From: Pseudomonas canadensis
GTDB taxonomy: Bacteria; Pseudomonadota; Gammaproteobacteria; Pseudomonadales; Pseudomonadaceae
DNA length: 64,000 bases
Reading direction: 5' to 3'
NCBI RefSeq assembly: GCF_000503215.1
Contig: NZ_AYTD01000013.1
Location: 548,009 to 612,008, forward strand
The translations under genes were made by a program, and so were the position numbers. A model generated the notes under the pieces. It was not told the origin of the DNA and did no database searches. It was given only the letters and a program-made list of their open reading frames with translations. Of the stretch, positions 10,117 through 18,909 are shown one piece after another. Position 1 is the stretch's first letter; the number at the start of each line of letters is the position of its first letter.

Positions 10117-10790
10117 GGCTGGGCCACTGCGCTCAATACACCGGCGCTCATCTGCAAATGGATGTCGCTCATGCGCCGCGCCTGTTCCAGGTCGTGGGAG
10201 ACCCAGATACAGGCGCGGGAGGGATCCCCGGCAAACCAGGCGTCGATCAGCGCTTCCACTTCGCGGGATGAGGTGGGGTCGAGGGCGGCGGTGGGCTCGT
10301 CCAGCAGCAGCACTTCGGGATTGAGTTGCAGAGTGCGGATCAACGAAACCACCTGGGACTCACCGCCCGACAGGTCAGCGGCGCGCTTGGCCAGAAAGTC
10401 AGGATTCTTGCCGGCGTGGCCCAGCAGTGTGGTCACCGTCGTAAGGTCAAAGTGGCGTTTGCGCGACGTCTTGAGGCTGAAGGGGAAACGCAGGTTGTCT
10501 TCCACGGTGCCGTCGAGCAGCGCCGGACGTTGCGACAAGTAGCTGATGTGGCAGCGGTAGTGGGGAATCTGCGCGTTGTTAATCGGCTGGCCATTCCACA
10601 GGATCTGCCCGGAGCTGGGCGCATCCAGCAGGGCGAGTGCACGCAGGAACACGCTTTTGCCGGAGCCGGATGAGCCGGTGATCGACACGCGATCGACGGC
10701 ATTCAAGGTGAAATCGGTGGGCTGGAGCAAGGCCACGTGGCGGCGCTCGTCCATGCGCGTGAGGGCGCGGGTTTCGATCAGTGCGCTCAT
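10113..10790 (-). CDS. fetA: FetA-like ABC transporter ATP-binding protein
   Basis: 225 aa ATPase. Walker A is GSSGSGKS, the signature is LSGGESQ, and Walker B is VLLLDEPTAALD; the Q-loop region reads ISYLSQRPALLDGTVEDNL, as in FetA/YbbL. It partners the FetB-like permease whose gene overlaps its stop codon. I chose the ATG at 10790, which gives the family length; an in-frame start 165 bp upstream would add unrelated residues through the intergenic region. It is divergent from the membrane protein gene at 10954, so the 163-bp spacer should hold two promoters. Confidence 0.88.
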   Translation of the reverse strand: MSALIETRALTRMDERRHVALLQPTDFTLNAVDRVSITGSSGSGKSVFLRALALLDAPSSGQILWNGQPINNAQIPHYRCHISYLSQRPALLDGTVEDNLRFPFSLKTSRKRHFDLTTVTTLLGHAGKNPDFLAKRAADLSGGESQVVSLIRTLQLNPEVLLLDEPTAALDPTSSREVEALIDAWFAGDPSRACIWVSHDLEQARRMSDIHLQMSAGVLSAVAQP

Positions 10791-10953
10791 GAACGCGGTG
10801 TTCCTCTGAATCTGGATGGTGCAATGGTGAGGCACACTGGCCGGGATTTCATTCAAAAAATTCAAACTTATGTGCATGACCCGATGCGCGCAGACGGCCT
10901 GGGCAAAGCACATCCTGCTCGCTAGACTCGCGCCCCTATAAAAAGGAGCCCTC

Positions 10954-11667
10954 ATGGACGAACAGAAAGTAACCGATGCCCCCGTTTCTCGCTTGAGCGC
11001 AGCGTGGTTGTGGCGACTGATAAAGCGTCAAAGCCTGCCGATCATGCTGTTGTTGTTCGCGCTGTTTTACTCAAACGGCTACGCCTATCTGGAAACGTAT
11101 AACAACGCGCTCGGCGTACCCGTCAACCGTCTCGGCTACGACGCTTATCACTACGTGGTGTACGGCGGAAACGACATTCTGGTCAAACTGGCTGCCTTGC
11201 TTATCTTCACCGCAGCGGTCCTGGTTTTCGCCTGCCTGATGTACTTCACCGAAAACCCTGACCGTGTTTTACCCACCCGGGAATTGGCCCCCCACACACG
11301 TCGCTATCGGATGCTGCGCAGGCTGGAGAAGAGCTACAGAAAAGCCACGACGCCGATATCCGGCGCACTGCTGATCAGTCTTCTGGCATTTTTCGCCTGG
11401 ATCATCTGGTCGCTGGCGTACGCGCAGTCGATGGCACATGGCAAGCTGAGGGCCTACGAAGTGATTCATGATTGCACGCCATCAATCCTCCAGCTCAACA
11501 ACCTCGATGTGGTCACGGCCTGTATCGTCGGCGAAAGCGACGATATGTTGTATCTGGTGGAAAAACACAGGGAGGGCGGCGAAATCCAGTTTCAGAAACG
11601 CCGAGTTCCCAAAGACCGTATTCGTTCGACCACAGGACCCACTACGCTGCTGAAAAAGCCCGACTGA
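10954..11667 (+). CDS. Hypothetical inner-membrane protein
   Basis: 237 aa, not recognised. Three hydrophobic spans are visible: about residues 28-47 (PIMLLLFALFYSNGYAYL), 72-95 (VKLAALLIFTAAVLVFACLM) and 130-153 (ALLISLLAFFAWIIWSLAYA). After these comes a soluble C-terminal part of about 80 residues with CTPSILQLNNLDVVTACIVG. The start is supported by AAAAGGAG 7 nt before the ATG. It stands alone between the fetAB-like pair and the DUF1835-like gene. No function can be proposed. Confidence 0.75.
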   Translation: MDEQKVTDAPVSRLSAAWLWRLIKRQSLPIMLLLFALFYSNGYAYLETYNNALGVPVNRLGYDAYHYVVYGGNDILVKLAALLIFTAAVLVFACLMYFTENPDRVLPTRELAPHTRRYRMLRRLEKSYRKATTPISGALLISLLAFFAWIIWSLAYAQSMAHGKLRAYEVIHDCTPSILQLNNLDVVTACIVGESDDMLYLVEKHREGGEIQFQKRRVPKDRIRSTTGPTTLLKKPD

Positions 11668-11837
11668 CCCCTGTGGGAGCCGGACATTTGCAATCGGGCG
11701 CAGCACTGCCTATATTTCCCGCCTGGCGCTCTCTACGCCACCTTCCGCGGAAAGGGCTGCGCCCAAGACACTGCAACACCCTCTTTTTTCTACGACTCCC
11801 CACCTTGAAGCGGAAAAGGTTTGTGCAAGGAGATCGT

Positions 11838-13034
11838 ATGTCCCGCCACTTCAATTCCGATGGCCGCCTCAACCTTGAACAGCAGCGCAAGCGTGCCAAG
11901 GAACTGCTGCCACGCCTCAAAGCCCAAGACCCGAACGCGACCTTGTCCCTGGCCCAATGGGAAATCGCCAAGCAGCTGGGTTTCAGCAGTTGGCCAAAGC
12001 TCAAGGCGCATATCGATGCTATCGAATTCGCCGCCCGCCACCCCGACTTTACTGCCAGCGACGAAGCCCGCACCACCCATTGGCGCTGCGGCAATGACAT
12101 TGCCCACAGCCTGCAGCTGGCGGGGTTCAAAGGACAGTTTCGGATGCTCACCGACCCGCTGTGCATGGGCCCGGTCCGCGATCTGCCCAGCCAAGCCTTC
12201 CGCGCCATGCGCAGCGCTTTTATCAGCCAGGCCTTTGCCATCGATGAAGCTGATGCGGCACGTCGTGTCGATGCTGAATACGACCACCTCGAAGCCTTGG
12301 CCAGCGCCGATCACAGTGTGCTGTGGTGCGAAGCGGATGCGTATGACCAACTGTTCCTGGTTCGCGCACTGGCGGGTCTTGAGCAAGCACCGCGCAAGCT
12401 GGAACTGATCGAGGTCGACCGCATTCCCGGCGTGCAGCGTTTTATCGGCATCGGCCAACTGGCGCCGGATGTGTTGGCCTGGCTGTGGCCGCAACGGCGC
12501 TTGATCGATGATCACGCCGTGCAACTCGCCAAAGAGGCCTGGTCGGCATATTGCGACAGCTCGCCAGTCAAGTGGGCGCAATTGGCCCATGGCAGCCATC
12601 CCGCCTTGCCATTGCTGGCCCCGGCGCTGTTGCGTCAGTTGCAGGAGTTGCCAGGTCTGCGCGATGGGCTGTCGCTGACCGAACGCCTGACCCTGACTTA
12701 CCTCGCCGAGGCTGGACCAACGCCATTCGGCCGGGTCTTTGCCGAGTTGATGGCCAAGCGCGAACCGCTACCGTTTCTGGGGGACATGATGTTTCACGCG
12801 CTGCTGCGGCCGCTAATCGATGGCGACAACCCTTTGCTGACGGCCACCGAGACGCACCTGGAATGGCCACACCAGGTGCTGGCGTTGACTGCGCTGGGGC
12901 AAACCGTGCTCAACGGCCATGCCCACTGGCGGGATCATGCCAGTCATGCGCGATGGGTGGGGGGTGTATGCCTGCGACCTGGCCAGCCGCATTGGGCGAT
13001 TGATGAAAACATCCTGCCTGTATGGCGCCCGTGA
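11838..13034 (+). CDS. DUF1835-domain-containing protein
   Basis: 398 aa. The first ~55 residues (LEQQRKRAKELLPRLKAQD and WEIAKQLGFSSWPKLKAHID) form a small helical module often seen before ankyrin-like or DUF1835 domains. The middle reads GNDIAHSLQLAGFKGQFRML and VLWCEADAYDQLFLVRALAG, matching DUF1835. The function is unknown. The start at 11838 is preceded by AAGGAGAT at good spacing; open frame continues upstream for 122 codons, but with no start signal or family similarity. The 170-bp gap before it contains a decayed REP-like fragment (TGTGGGAGCCGG near 11671). Confidence 0.72.
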   Translation: MSRHFNSDGRLNLEQQRKRAKELLPRLKAQDPNATLSLAQWEIAKQLGFSSWPKLKAHIDAIEFAARHPDFTASDEARTTHWRCGNDIAHSLQLAGFKGQFRMLTDPLCMGPVRDLPSQAFRAMRSAFISQAFAIDEADAARRVDAEYDHLEALASADHSVLWCEADAYDQLFLVRALAGLEQAPRKLELIEVDRIPGVQRFIGIGQLAPDVLAWLWPQRRLIDDHAVQLAKEAWSAYCDSSPVKWAQLAHGSHPALPLLAPALLRQLQELPGLRDGLSLTERLTLTYLAEAGPTPFGRVFAELMAKREPLPFLGDMMFHALLRPLIDGDNPLLTATETHLEWPHQVLALTALGQTVLNGHAHWRDHASHARWVGGVCLRPGQPHWAIDENILPVWRP

Positions 13035-13079
13035 TTAGGCTAATGTGCGCCCATCCAACTTTCATCTGCGAGACTGTCC

Positions 13080-13904
13080 ATGCGTAACCTGATCTTCGCC
13101 AGCCTCTGCCTGCTGGCGGGCTGCCAACAAACGCCACCCGCCAACGACCAACTCGACGCCGTGCTCTGGACACAGACCTCCATCGAGCATGAGCTGATCT
13201 ACCGTCAGCTCTTCGCCAATGCCACCCGCCAACTCGACGTGGCGCTGGCTGATCCGACCTGGGACGCCCTGCCCTTCCCCCCGCGCAACCTCAAAGGGTT
13301 GCCGCCGGCGATCGTGGTCGATATCGACGAAACCCTGCTGGACAACGTGCCGCTCAACGCCCGCGATGTGGTCAACAACCAGGTTTATTCCTACGACCGC
13401 TGGAACACCTGGGTCGACCAGGCCAAGGCCCAGGCATTGCCCGGCGCAGTCGCCTTCGTGCAAGCGGCCCAGCAGAAAGGTATCGCGGTCTACTACCTGA
13501 CCAACCGCGAACACAGCCAGGTCGCCGCCACCGTGAAAAACCTGCGCCTGCGCGGTTTCCCGGTGGAAAGCGACGTACGTGTCCTCGCCGCCAGCACGCC
13601 CACCGGCCATTGCGAAAGCGCCGGCTACGGCAAGAACTGCCGCCGCCAATGGGTCGCCGCCCATGCCCGCGTGTTGTTGATGGCCGGTGATTCCCTGGGG
13701 GATTTCGTCCAGGCCGAGCACAACACCGTCGCGGATCAACGCAAGGCCGTGGCGCCTTATGTGAACTGGCTGGGGCAGCGCTGGTTTCTGTTGCCCAACC
13801 CGACGTATGGCAACTGGTACAGCGCGCCGTATGGGGATGATGAGAAGTTGCCGTTTGAGCAAAAGCGCATGCTCAAGCAACAGGCGTTGCAGTTGCAGCA
13901 ATAG
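13080..13904 (+). CDS. Class C (e(P4)-like) acid phosphatase lipoprotein
   Basis: 274 aa HAD-superfamily phosphatase. The signal peptide ends LLAGC with Cys15 as lipid attachment, so it should be an outer-membrane-anchored periplasmic lipoprotein. HAD motif I is VVDIDETLLDN (Asp81 nucleophile, Asp83 acid/base); motif II region is YYLTNREH; motif IV is GDSLGDF. The family dephosphorylates 5'-nucleotides and other phosphomonoesters (Haemophilus e(P4) is the model), helping nucleotide or phosphate scavenging. It begins 45 bp after the DUF1835-like gene, and its 3' end overlaps the converging monooxygenase gene by 32 bp. Confidence 0.87.
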   Translation: MRNLIFASLCLLAGCQQTPPANDQLDAVLWTQTSIEHELIYRQLFANATRQLDVALADPTWDALPFPPRNLKGLPPAIVVDIDETLLDNVPLNARDVVNNQVYSYDRWNTWVDQAKAQALPGAVAFVQAAQQKGIAVYYLTNREHSQVAATVKNLRLRGFPVESDVRVLAASTPTGHCESAGYGKNCRRQWVAAHARVLLMAGDSLGDFVQAEHNTVADQRKAVAPYVNWLGQRWFLLPNPTYGNWYSAPYGDDEKLPFEQKRMLKQQALQLQQ

Positions 13905-15246
13905 CCCGCGCGGCTGAACGGGCCTGGGATGCTGCCGTATGCCGATTCACCGGCACCGGCAGCCCCAAGTGCCCGCGCAACGTGCTGTGACTGTACTCAC
14001 TGCGAAACAACCCGCGCTCGCGCAACAGCGGCAACACCTGATCGGTAAACCGCGCAAAGTCCTCCGGCGCGCCCACATGGATGTTGAACCCATCCACCGC
14101 GCCCTCCACAAACCAGCGCTCGATCTCATTCGCCACGGTCTTGGGCGAGCCGACGAAACTGGAAAACGGCTTGGCAAACCGCAGCGCCGCCTGACGCAAC
14201 GTCAGACCCTGTTCACGGGAGACTTGCTTGATGTTCTCCGCATGCCCGCGATAGCCATTGCTGCCCAAGTCACCCAATTCCGGAAACGGCTCATCCAACG
14301 GATATTGGCTGAAGTCGTGGTAATTGAATGGCCGGCCTAACTGCACCAACGCTTTGTGCAGATCCAGCTCGCCATTGCGCTCGCGGTCGATGGCCTGGGC
14401 CTGCTCATCGGTATCCGCAATGATTGGCGAAATACCCGGCAGGATGGTTACGTGGTCAGGGTTACGTCCAGCGGCGGCGGTGCGTTTTTTGATGTCGCTG
14501 TAGTACGCCTGGGCATCTTCGAAATTGCCCACGCCAGCAAAAATTCCCTCGGCATAGTTGGCCGCCAGGCTGCGCCCGGATTCGGAGATTCCCGCCTGGA
14601 AAATCACCGGTTGGCCTTGGGCTGAACGGGCTATATTCAGCGGCCCGGTGACCGAGAAAAACTCGCCATGGTGATCGAGGCGGTGTTGGCGCTGCGGGTC
14701 GAGGAACACCTTGGTTTGCTTGTCACGCACAAAGGCGTCGTCTTCATAGGAGTCCCACAAGCCCTGCACCACCTCCAGGTGTTCGGCTGCGCGGCGATAG
14801 CGCTCGGTGTGGTCGATGTGTTGCTCGCGGCCAAAGTTACCGGCCGCGCCTTCCAAGCCGGTGGTGACGACGTTCCAGCCGGCGCGGCCGCCGCTGATGT
14901 GGTCCAGGGACGCAAACTGCCGCGCCACGTTGAAGGGTTCGGTATAGGAGGTCGTAAGGGTCGCCACCAGGCCGATTTTCGAGGTCGCCCCGGCGATGGC
15001 CGAGAGCAGCGTCAAGGGCTCCAGGCGGTTGAGGAAGTGCGGTGCGGAATCCGGGGTGATGTAGGGGCTGTCGACGATGAACACCAGGTCGAACTTGGCC
15101 GCTTCTGCCTGCTGGGCCTGGGCGCGGTACCAGTCGATATCCACACTGGCATCGCCGGGGATCTGCGGGTGCAGCCATTCGTTTTGTGCAGTGCCGACAC
15201 CGGTGAGAATGGCGCCGAATTTGAGTTGCCGGGGTGAGGTGGGCAT
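13873..15246 (-). CDS. NtaA/DmoA-family FMN-dependent monooxygenase
   Basis: 457 aa, bacterial luciferase-like TIM-barrel enzyme of the NtaA/SnaA/DmoA type. Seen: KFGAILTGVG at the N-terminus, KFDLVFIVDSPYITPDSAPH, HISGGRAGWNVVTT (family hallmark), NFGREQHIDHTERYRRAAEH, and GQPVIFQAGISESGRSLAAN. Relatives use reduced FMN from a partner reductase to cleave C-N or C-S bonds, as in nitrilotriacetate or dimethyl sulfide. No reductase is adjacent. The start is supported by GGAGG 9 nt upstream. A second, similar monooxygenase is at 37382-38713; this one carries an alanine-rich C-terminal extension after the family core. Confidence 0.88.
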   Translation of the reverse strand: MPTSPRQLKFGAILTGVGTAQNEWLHPQIPGDASVDIDWYRAQAQQAEAAKFDLVFIVDSPYITPDSAPHFLNRLEPLTLLSAIAGATSKIGLVATLTTSYTEPFNVARQFASLDHISGGRAGWNVVTTGLEGAAGNFGREQHIDHTERYRRAAEHLEVVQGLWDSYEDDAFVRDKQTKVFLDPQRQHRLDHHGEFFSVTGPLNIARSAQGQPVIFQAGISESGRSLAANYAEGIFAGVGNFEDAQAYYSDIKKRTAAAGRNPDHVTILPGISPIIADTDEQAQAIDRERNGELDLHKALVQLGRPFNYHDFSQYPLDEPFPELGDLGSNGYRGHAENIKQVSREQGLTLRQAALRFAKPFSSFVGSPKTVANEIERWFVEGAVDGFNIHVGAPEDFARFTDQVLPLLRERGLFRSEYSHSTLRGHLGLPVPVNRHTAASQARSAARAIAATATPVA

Positions 15247-15538
15247 CAGGGTATTCCTCCGTGGATGGCCGCGGTGCTGGCCTGTGGAGATCGACCTTAA
15301 TGCCCGCGAGCGGGGCTTGTGAAAGGCTTTGTAGATCTATGCTAATTATTAAAATTACTGATCTAAACCCAGCAAAAACCTCCGAAACAGGCATAACAAA
15401 CAACAGCGCTGTCGCGGGCCGTTGAAGCGGCTTTGGACACGATCATGAGAAAACAAGGAGAATGGCGACCTTTCAAACTCAACGCGCTGGCATCAGGTTC
15501 TTCCCTCGATCCCAATCTGATTCAAGCCACAAGGTCAT

Positions 15539-15922
15539 ATGGATATGAAACGGGTACTTATCGCTTGGCTCGGCCTGTTATCGCTCACCCAACCCTCACT
15601 GTCCTTCGCGGATAACCTCAACGGGAAAACTCTCTTTTCCCAGCGGTGTGCGATGTGTCACGGCGCCGATATCAAAGGCACAGGTCCCTTGGCCAACAAG
15701 AGCAATCCCCCCACCCCCGACCTGACCACCGCCGCGTTCAAAAAACGCCTGAATGATTATCCAGGCGTTATTGTCTCGTCGATCATCCTTCGTCCCAATG
15801 GCGACTTGATCCCAAGAACCTTGCGAGAGAACGGCGTGAAGCTGGCACCGTTCGCTTGGAGGGTTAACGACTTCCGCGATTTGAACCAGTACATGAGCAG
15901 TGTGATTGCAAAAAGTCGATGA
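15539..15922 (+). CDS. Small periplasmic c-type cytochrome
   Basis: 127 aa. A signal peptide (to about residue 24, ending SLSFAD) precedes a single haem-binding CAMCH (residues 37-41), as in class I cytochromes c. Haem is attached in the periplasm and the protein likely shuttles electrons. Oddly, no methionine occurs where the sixth haem ligand is expected: after CAMCH the only Met is near the C-terminus (YMSS), and the only His is in the haem motif. The start may be 15539 or the ATG at 15545. It converges on the RidA gene with three bases between the stops. Confidence 0.82.
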   Translation: MDMKRVLIAWLGLLSLTQPSLSFADNLNGKTLFSQRCAMCHGADIKGTGPLANKSNPPTPDLTTAAFKKRLNDYPGVIVSSIILRPNGDLIPRTLRENGVKLAPFAWRVNDFRDLNQYMSSVIAKSR

Positions 15923-15925
15923 GTC

Positions 15926-16360
15926 TCACACCGCTCTTGCCGCGATCGCCTCCACTTCGACCAACGCTCCGGGCAATGGCAATGCCACCACCTGCAACGC
16001 CGTGCGCGCCGGTTTATTCGGTTGCTCAGGCGTGCCAAAGAACTGCGTGTAGCCCGCCTGCAAGCCGGCGAAATCCAGCTTGCCGCCTGTCTCTTCGGCT
16101 CCTACCAGAAACACCCGCAACTGCACGATGTCGCCCAGGTCCAGGTCTTGCTGGCGCAAGATCTTGCGCAGCTTGTTGAACACCGACACCGTCTGCACTT
16201 CGGTAGAGCCATAGGCGGCCGGCGTGCCCGCCGGGGCGTTTGCGTCGTGCAGATCAGGCAAGGTGCCGCTGACAAAAATCAGGCTGGCGGAAGCCGGTAC
16301 GGTGACCGTCTGCGAGATTGGGAAATCGCCGACGCTGGTACGTTGAATGCTGTTGCTCAA
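15926..16360 (-). CDS. RidA-family imine/enamine deaminase (TTG start)
   Basis: 144 aa. Rid fold with SASLIFVSGTLPDL, FNKLRKILRQQDLDLGDIVQ and PARTALQVVALP, where the Arg matches the catalytic Arg105 of E. coli RidA, so imine hydrolysis is plausible. No ATG is placed well; a TTG at 16360 follows AAGGAG at 7 nt, a strong site, so TTG is taken as start. It is the last gene of the six-gene minus-strand operon and begins 11 bp after the flavin amine oxidase. RidA removes 2-imino acids, exactly the products of such oxidases, so it likely cleans up its neighbour's product (inference). Confidence 0.88.
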   Translation of the reverse strand: MSNSIQRTSVGDFPISQTVTVPASASLIFVSGTLPDLHDANAPAGTPAAYGSTEVQTVSVFNKLRKILRQQDLDLGDIVQLRVFLVGAEETGGKLDFAGLQAGYTQFFGTPEQPNKPARTALQVVALPLPGALVEVEAIAARAV

Positions 16361-16371
16361 GATGACTCTCC

Positions 16372-17955
16372 TTATGAGGCGGCAAGTGCCGCGCTGTGCC
16401 GTTGTTGGGTAACCCGTTCCGCCAGTTGCCCGACCACATGGCGCGCCGAATTGGCCGCCGATTCCTGCCAGATGCCCACGCCGCTTTGCACCAACCCATC
16501 ACCGGCAAAGTACACACGGCCGTGGCCGGCTTCGAGCAAGGCGCTGGCGTCGGCCGGAAAGTGTTCGCGTTGCAGCCACGGGCCTTCGCTGTAGGGGATC
16601 TGTTCCCAGGACACCGCCAACGGATTGCGCAAGTGTTTGGAATAGCCGGGGTGCAGCAGCTCCACAGCTTCTTTCGAGGTGGCGTACTGCTGGTCGAACG
16701 GTTGCGCACCAAATACGTCGGCGCCCTCCCCGGTCACATAGCCCGCCACCAGCAAGCCTTCGCGGGTGTTGAGGTCGTTGCTCGGGTACCACAGCAGGCG
16801 CGCCGGGTGTTCGATCCACGACAGGCCCCCGTAGGTGCGGTAGTCGGTTTCCCAGAATCGCGGCGACTGCCACGCCACTTTGGTTGCCTGGTCGCTGCGG
16901 GTGCTGAGCAAGGCGGCCTTGATCGGGTCGCTGAAGTCAGTGTCGAGCTTGGCCAGCAGCGGCAACGGCAGGGTCGAGATCAGGTAATCGGCACGTACCA
17001 CTTGTTCGCGACCGCTGAGCTTGTCGTGATAAGTAACGGCTACACCGTCTTCCAATTGGCGGATCTGCCGCACCTGGGCGCCCAGTTGCACCTGGCCCCG
17101 GACGCGCTTGTAGAAGGCATCCGTGATGCGGTCCATACCGCCCACCGGCTGGAACATGGTGGCGGAGAACTCCGGGAACTCCGTGTGCAGCAACGCGCCC
17201 CACAGCTCCGGATGCAGCAGTTGATCGAGTGATAACGGGCTACGACTGGCGGGCAAGGCGCCGGGGTGCGCAGGTGATTCCAGGTGCCCCGAACGGATCG
17301 TGCCCTCGAAGGCCAGCGCCTGTGACAGGTCGCCATACACCTGCAGGAACGCCAGCAATCGCCTGCGTTCCTCACCGCTCAATACATCATCGAGGGCATC
17401 ACGCTGCACCGCCTTGGCCAGCAAGCCGGACACATGCCCCCGTGCATCGTTGATGGCCTGGCCCACCGTGAATGCCGGCTTGCTCACATCCGGCCGCACC
17501 TGGGCGCCATGGCTGCTGTTGACCAGCACCTCCAGCGGCACGCCCAACTCGCTGCAATAGTCGAGAATGGTGCGATGCTGGCTGGGAATCCGCGCCGGCC
17601 CGGCGTTGAAGTAGTGCCCTTGTTCGAACGTTGCGGTTTGCGTGCGGCCGTCCTTGTAATCCACGCGATCGCCGTTGCGGATCGTCCAGGTGCGGCCGCC
17701 CACGCGGTCACGCGCCTCCAGCACTTGCACCTCGAACCCGGCGCGGCTCAACTCCAGTGCCGTCACCAGCCCCGCGATCCCGGCGCCCAACACCAGCACG
17801 CGGGTGCCCTGCCCCAGGCCTTCCTTGAGTTTCAGCGGTTGCGGGCGACGGTGTGACGACGGCCCCAGGCCCAATACCGCCAGTGCCTCCTTGACTGCCT
17901 TTTCGCCGCCTACCGCAGCAATGCTCGACAGCGCTTCACGTCGTGTCAGTCCCAT
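16372..17955 (-). CDS. Flavin monoamine oxidase / L-amino acid oxidase-like
   Basis: 527 aa. The FAD Rossmann motif reads VLVLGAGIAGLVTALELSRA (about residues 53-72), followed by VLEARDRVGGRTWT. The C-terminal FAD-binding motif is VYFAGDGLVQSGVGIWQESA. The family oxidises amines or amino acids to imines, giving hydrogen peroxide. The N-terminus LTRREALSSIAAVGG looks like a weak twin-arginine region, but the hydrophobic stretch is short, so export is uncertain. It lies between the ABC binding protein (12 bp) and RidA (11 bp) in one operon. The substrate is probably the compound imported by the adjoining ABC system. Confidence 0.87.
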   Translation of the reverse strand: MGLTRREALSSIAAVGGEKAVKEALAVLGLGPSSHRRPQPLKLKEGLGQGTRVLVLGAGIAGLVTALELSRAGFEVQVLEARDRVGGRTWTIRNGDRVDYKDGRTQTATFEQGHYFNAGPARIPSQHRTILDYCSELGVPLEVLVNSSHGAQVRPDVSKPAFTVGQAINDARGHVSGLLAKAVQRDALDDVLSGEERRRLLAFLQVYGDLSQALAFEGTIRSGHLESPAHPGALPASRSPLSLDQLLHPELWGALLHTEFPEFSATMFQPVGGMDRITDAFYKRVRGQVQLGAQVRQIRQLEDGVAVTYHDKLSGREQVVRADYLISTLPLPLLAKLDTDFSDPIKAALLSTRSDQATKVAWQSPRFWETDYRTYGGLSWIEHPARLLWYPSNDLNTREGLLVAGYVTGEGADVFGAQPFDQQYATSKEAVELLHPGYSKHLRNPLAVSWEQIPYSEGPWLQREHFPADASALLEAGHGRVYFAGDGLVQSGVGIWQESAANSARHVVGQLAERVTQQRHSAALAAS

Positions 17956-17967
17956 GTTCGATGCTCC

Positions 17968-18891
17968 TTAATCCGGCAGGCCCGGTGGGTTGATCAACGA
18001 CTGGTCGACGCGCTCGATATCCAGGCCCCAGCGTTGCAGCACCTGTTCGTATTGGCCGCCGGCAATCGCGCCTTCCAGGGCGGTGTGGATCGGCTTGACC
18101 AGGCCGTTGTCCTTGCGCGTGGTCACCGCGATGTCGGCTTTTAAAGGCCAGCCACCATTGACCGTGCCGACAAGCTTGATACCTCCGGTGATTGCCGCCG
18201 AATAGGCGTACACCGAGTTAGGCCCGAACAGCGCATCGCTGCGCCCGGATTGCACCGCCAGTTGCGCGGCGGCCTGGTCGTCGAAGTACTGCAACAGCGC
18301 CGGTTTGAGGCCGGCTTTTTCATTAGCGTCGTTCCAGGCCAACAGGACCTTTTCCTGGTTGGTGCCGGAGCCAACGATGATCTTCAGCCCGGCAATGTCT
18401 TCGGCCTGCTTGATCGCGCTGATCTTGCTGGTGCTCTTCACATAGAACCCGAGCACGTCCTGGCGATAAGTCGCGAAGTCGAAACGCTTCTTGCGCGCCT
18501 CGGTCACCGTGACGTTACTGATCACCGCGTCGTACTTGCCCGAGCTGACGCCCAGGGGCCAGTCTTCCCAGCTGGTCTGCACCACGTTGAGTTGTAGGCC
18601 CAGGCTGTCGGCGACCAGTTGCGCAGTGTCGGCCTCGCTGCCGATGGTGGTTTTGTCATCGCTGGCCAGCAGCGCCAGAGGCGGCCCGGCCACACCGGAC
18701 ACGGCCACGGTGAACTTGCCCGGCTGGGCGAACTTGAAGCCCGGCGGGATCTGCGCGATGGCCGCTTCGTTACGCGGTACATGAATGCGCGCACGGTCGG
18801 GGCTGAGGTCGACCTGTTGCACGGCGAACGCGCTTTGTGCGGTGCTGACGGCCAGCGTCAACAGGGCGATACGGGCGGTAGAGATAATCAT
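17968..18891 (-). CDS. Amino-acid-type ABC transporter substrate-binding protein
   Basis: 307 aa. Signal peptide MIISTARIALLTLAVSTAQS ending near AFA, then a family 3 (polar amino acid) solute-binding domain: VADSLGLQLNVVQTSWEDWP, GKYDAVISNVTVTEARKKRF, DIAGLKIIVGSGTNQEKVLL. Expected in the periplasm, delivering substrate to the permease encoded upstream. The start is preceded by AAGGAG. It lies 18 bp after the ATPase gene. The ligand is unknown, but the flavin amine oxidase gene next door suggests an amine or amino acid. Confidence 0.9.
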   Translation of the reverse strand: MIISTARIALLTLAVSTAQSAFAVQQVDLSPDRARIHVPRNEAAIAQIPPGFKFAQPGKFTVAVSGVAGPPLALLASDDKTTIGSEADTAQLVADSLGLQLNVVQTSWEDWPLGVSSGKYDAVISNVTVTEARKKRFDFATYRQDVLGFYVKSTSKISAIKQAEDIAGLKIIVGSGTNQEKVLLAWNDANEKAGLKPALLQYFDDQAAAQLAVQSGRSDALFGPNSVYAYSAAITGGIKLVGTVNGGWPLKADIAVTTRKDNGLVKPIHTALEGAIAGGQYEQVLQRWGLDIERVDQSLINPPGLPD

Positions 18892-18909
18892 GGGCAGTCA
18901 CTCCTTGAA

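Noticed and set aside
9205..10542. Plus-strand open frame of 445 codons across fetAB
   Set aside because: It runs opposite a membrane permease and an ATPase with intact Walker motifs and shows biased, gene-unlike composition.
15433..15615. 60-codon open frame upstream of and overlapping the cytochrome gene
   Set aside because: It runs in another frame through the cytochrome signal peptide and has no motif; the cytochrome frame is clearly the coding one.
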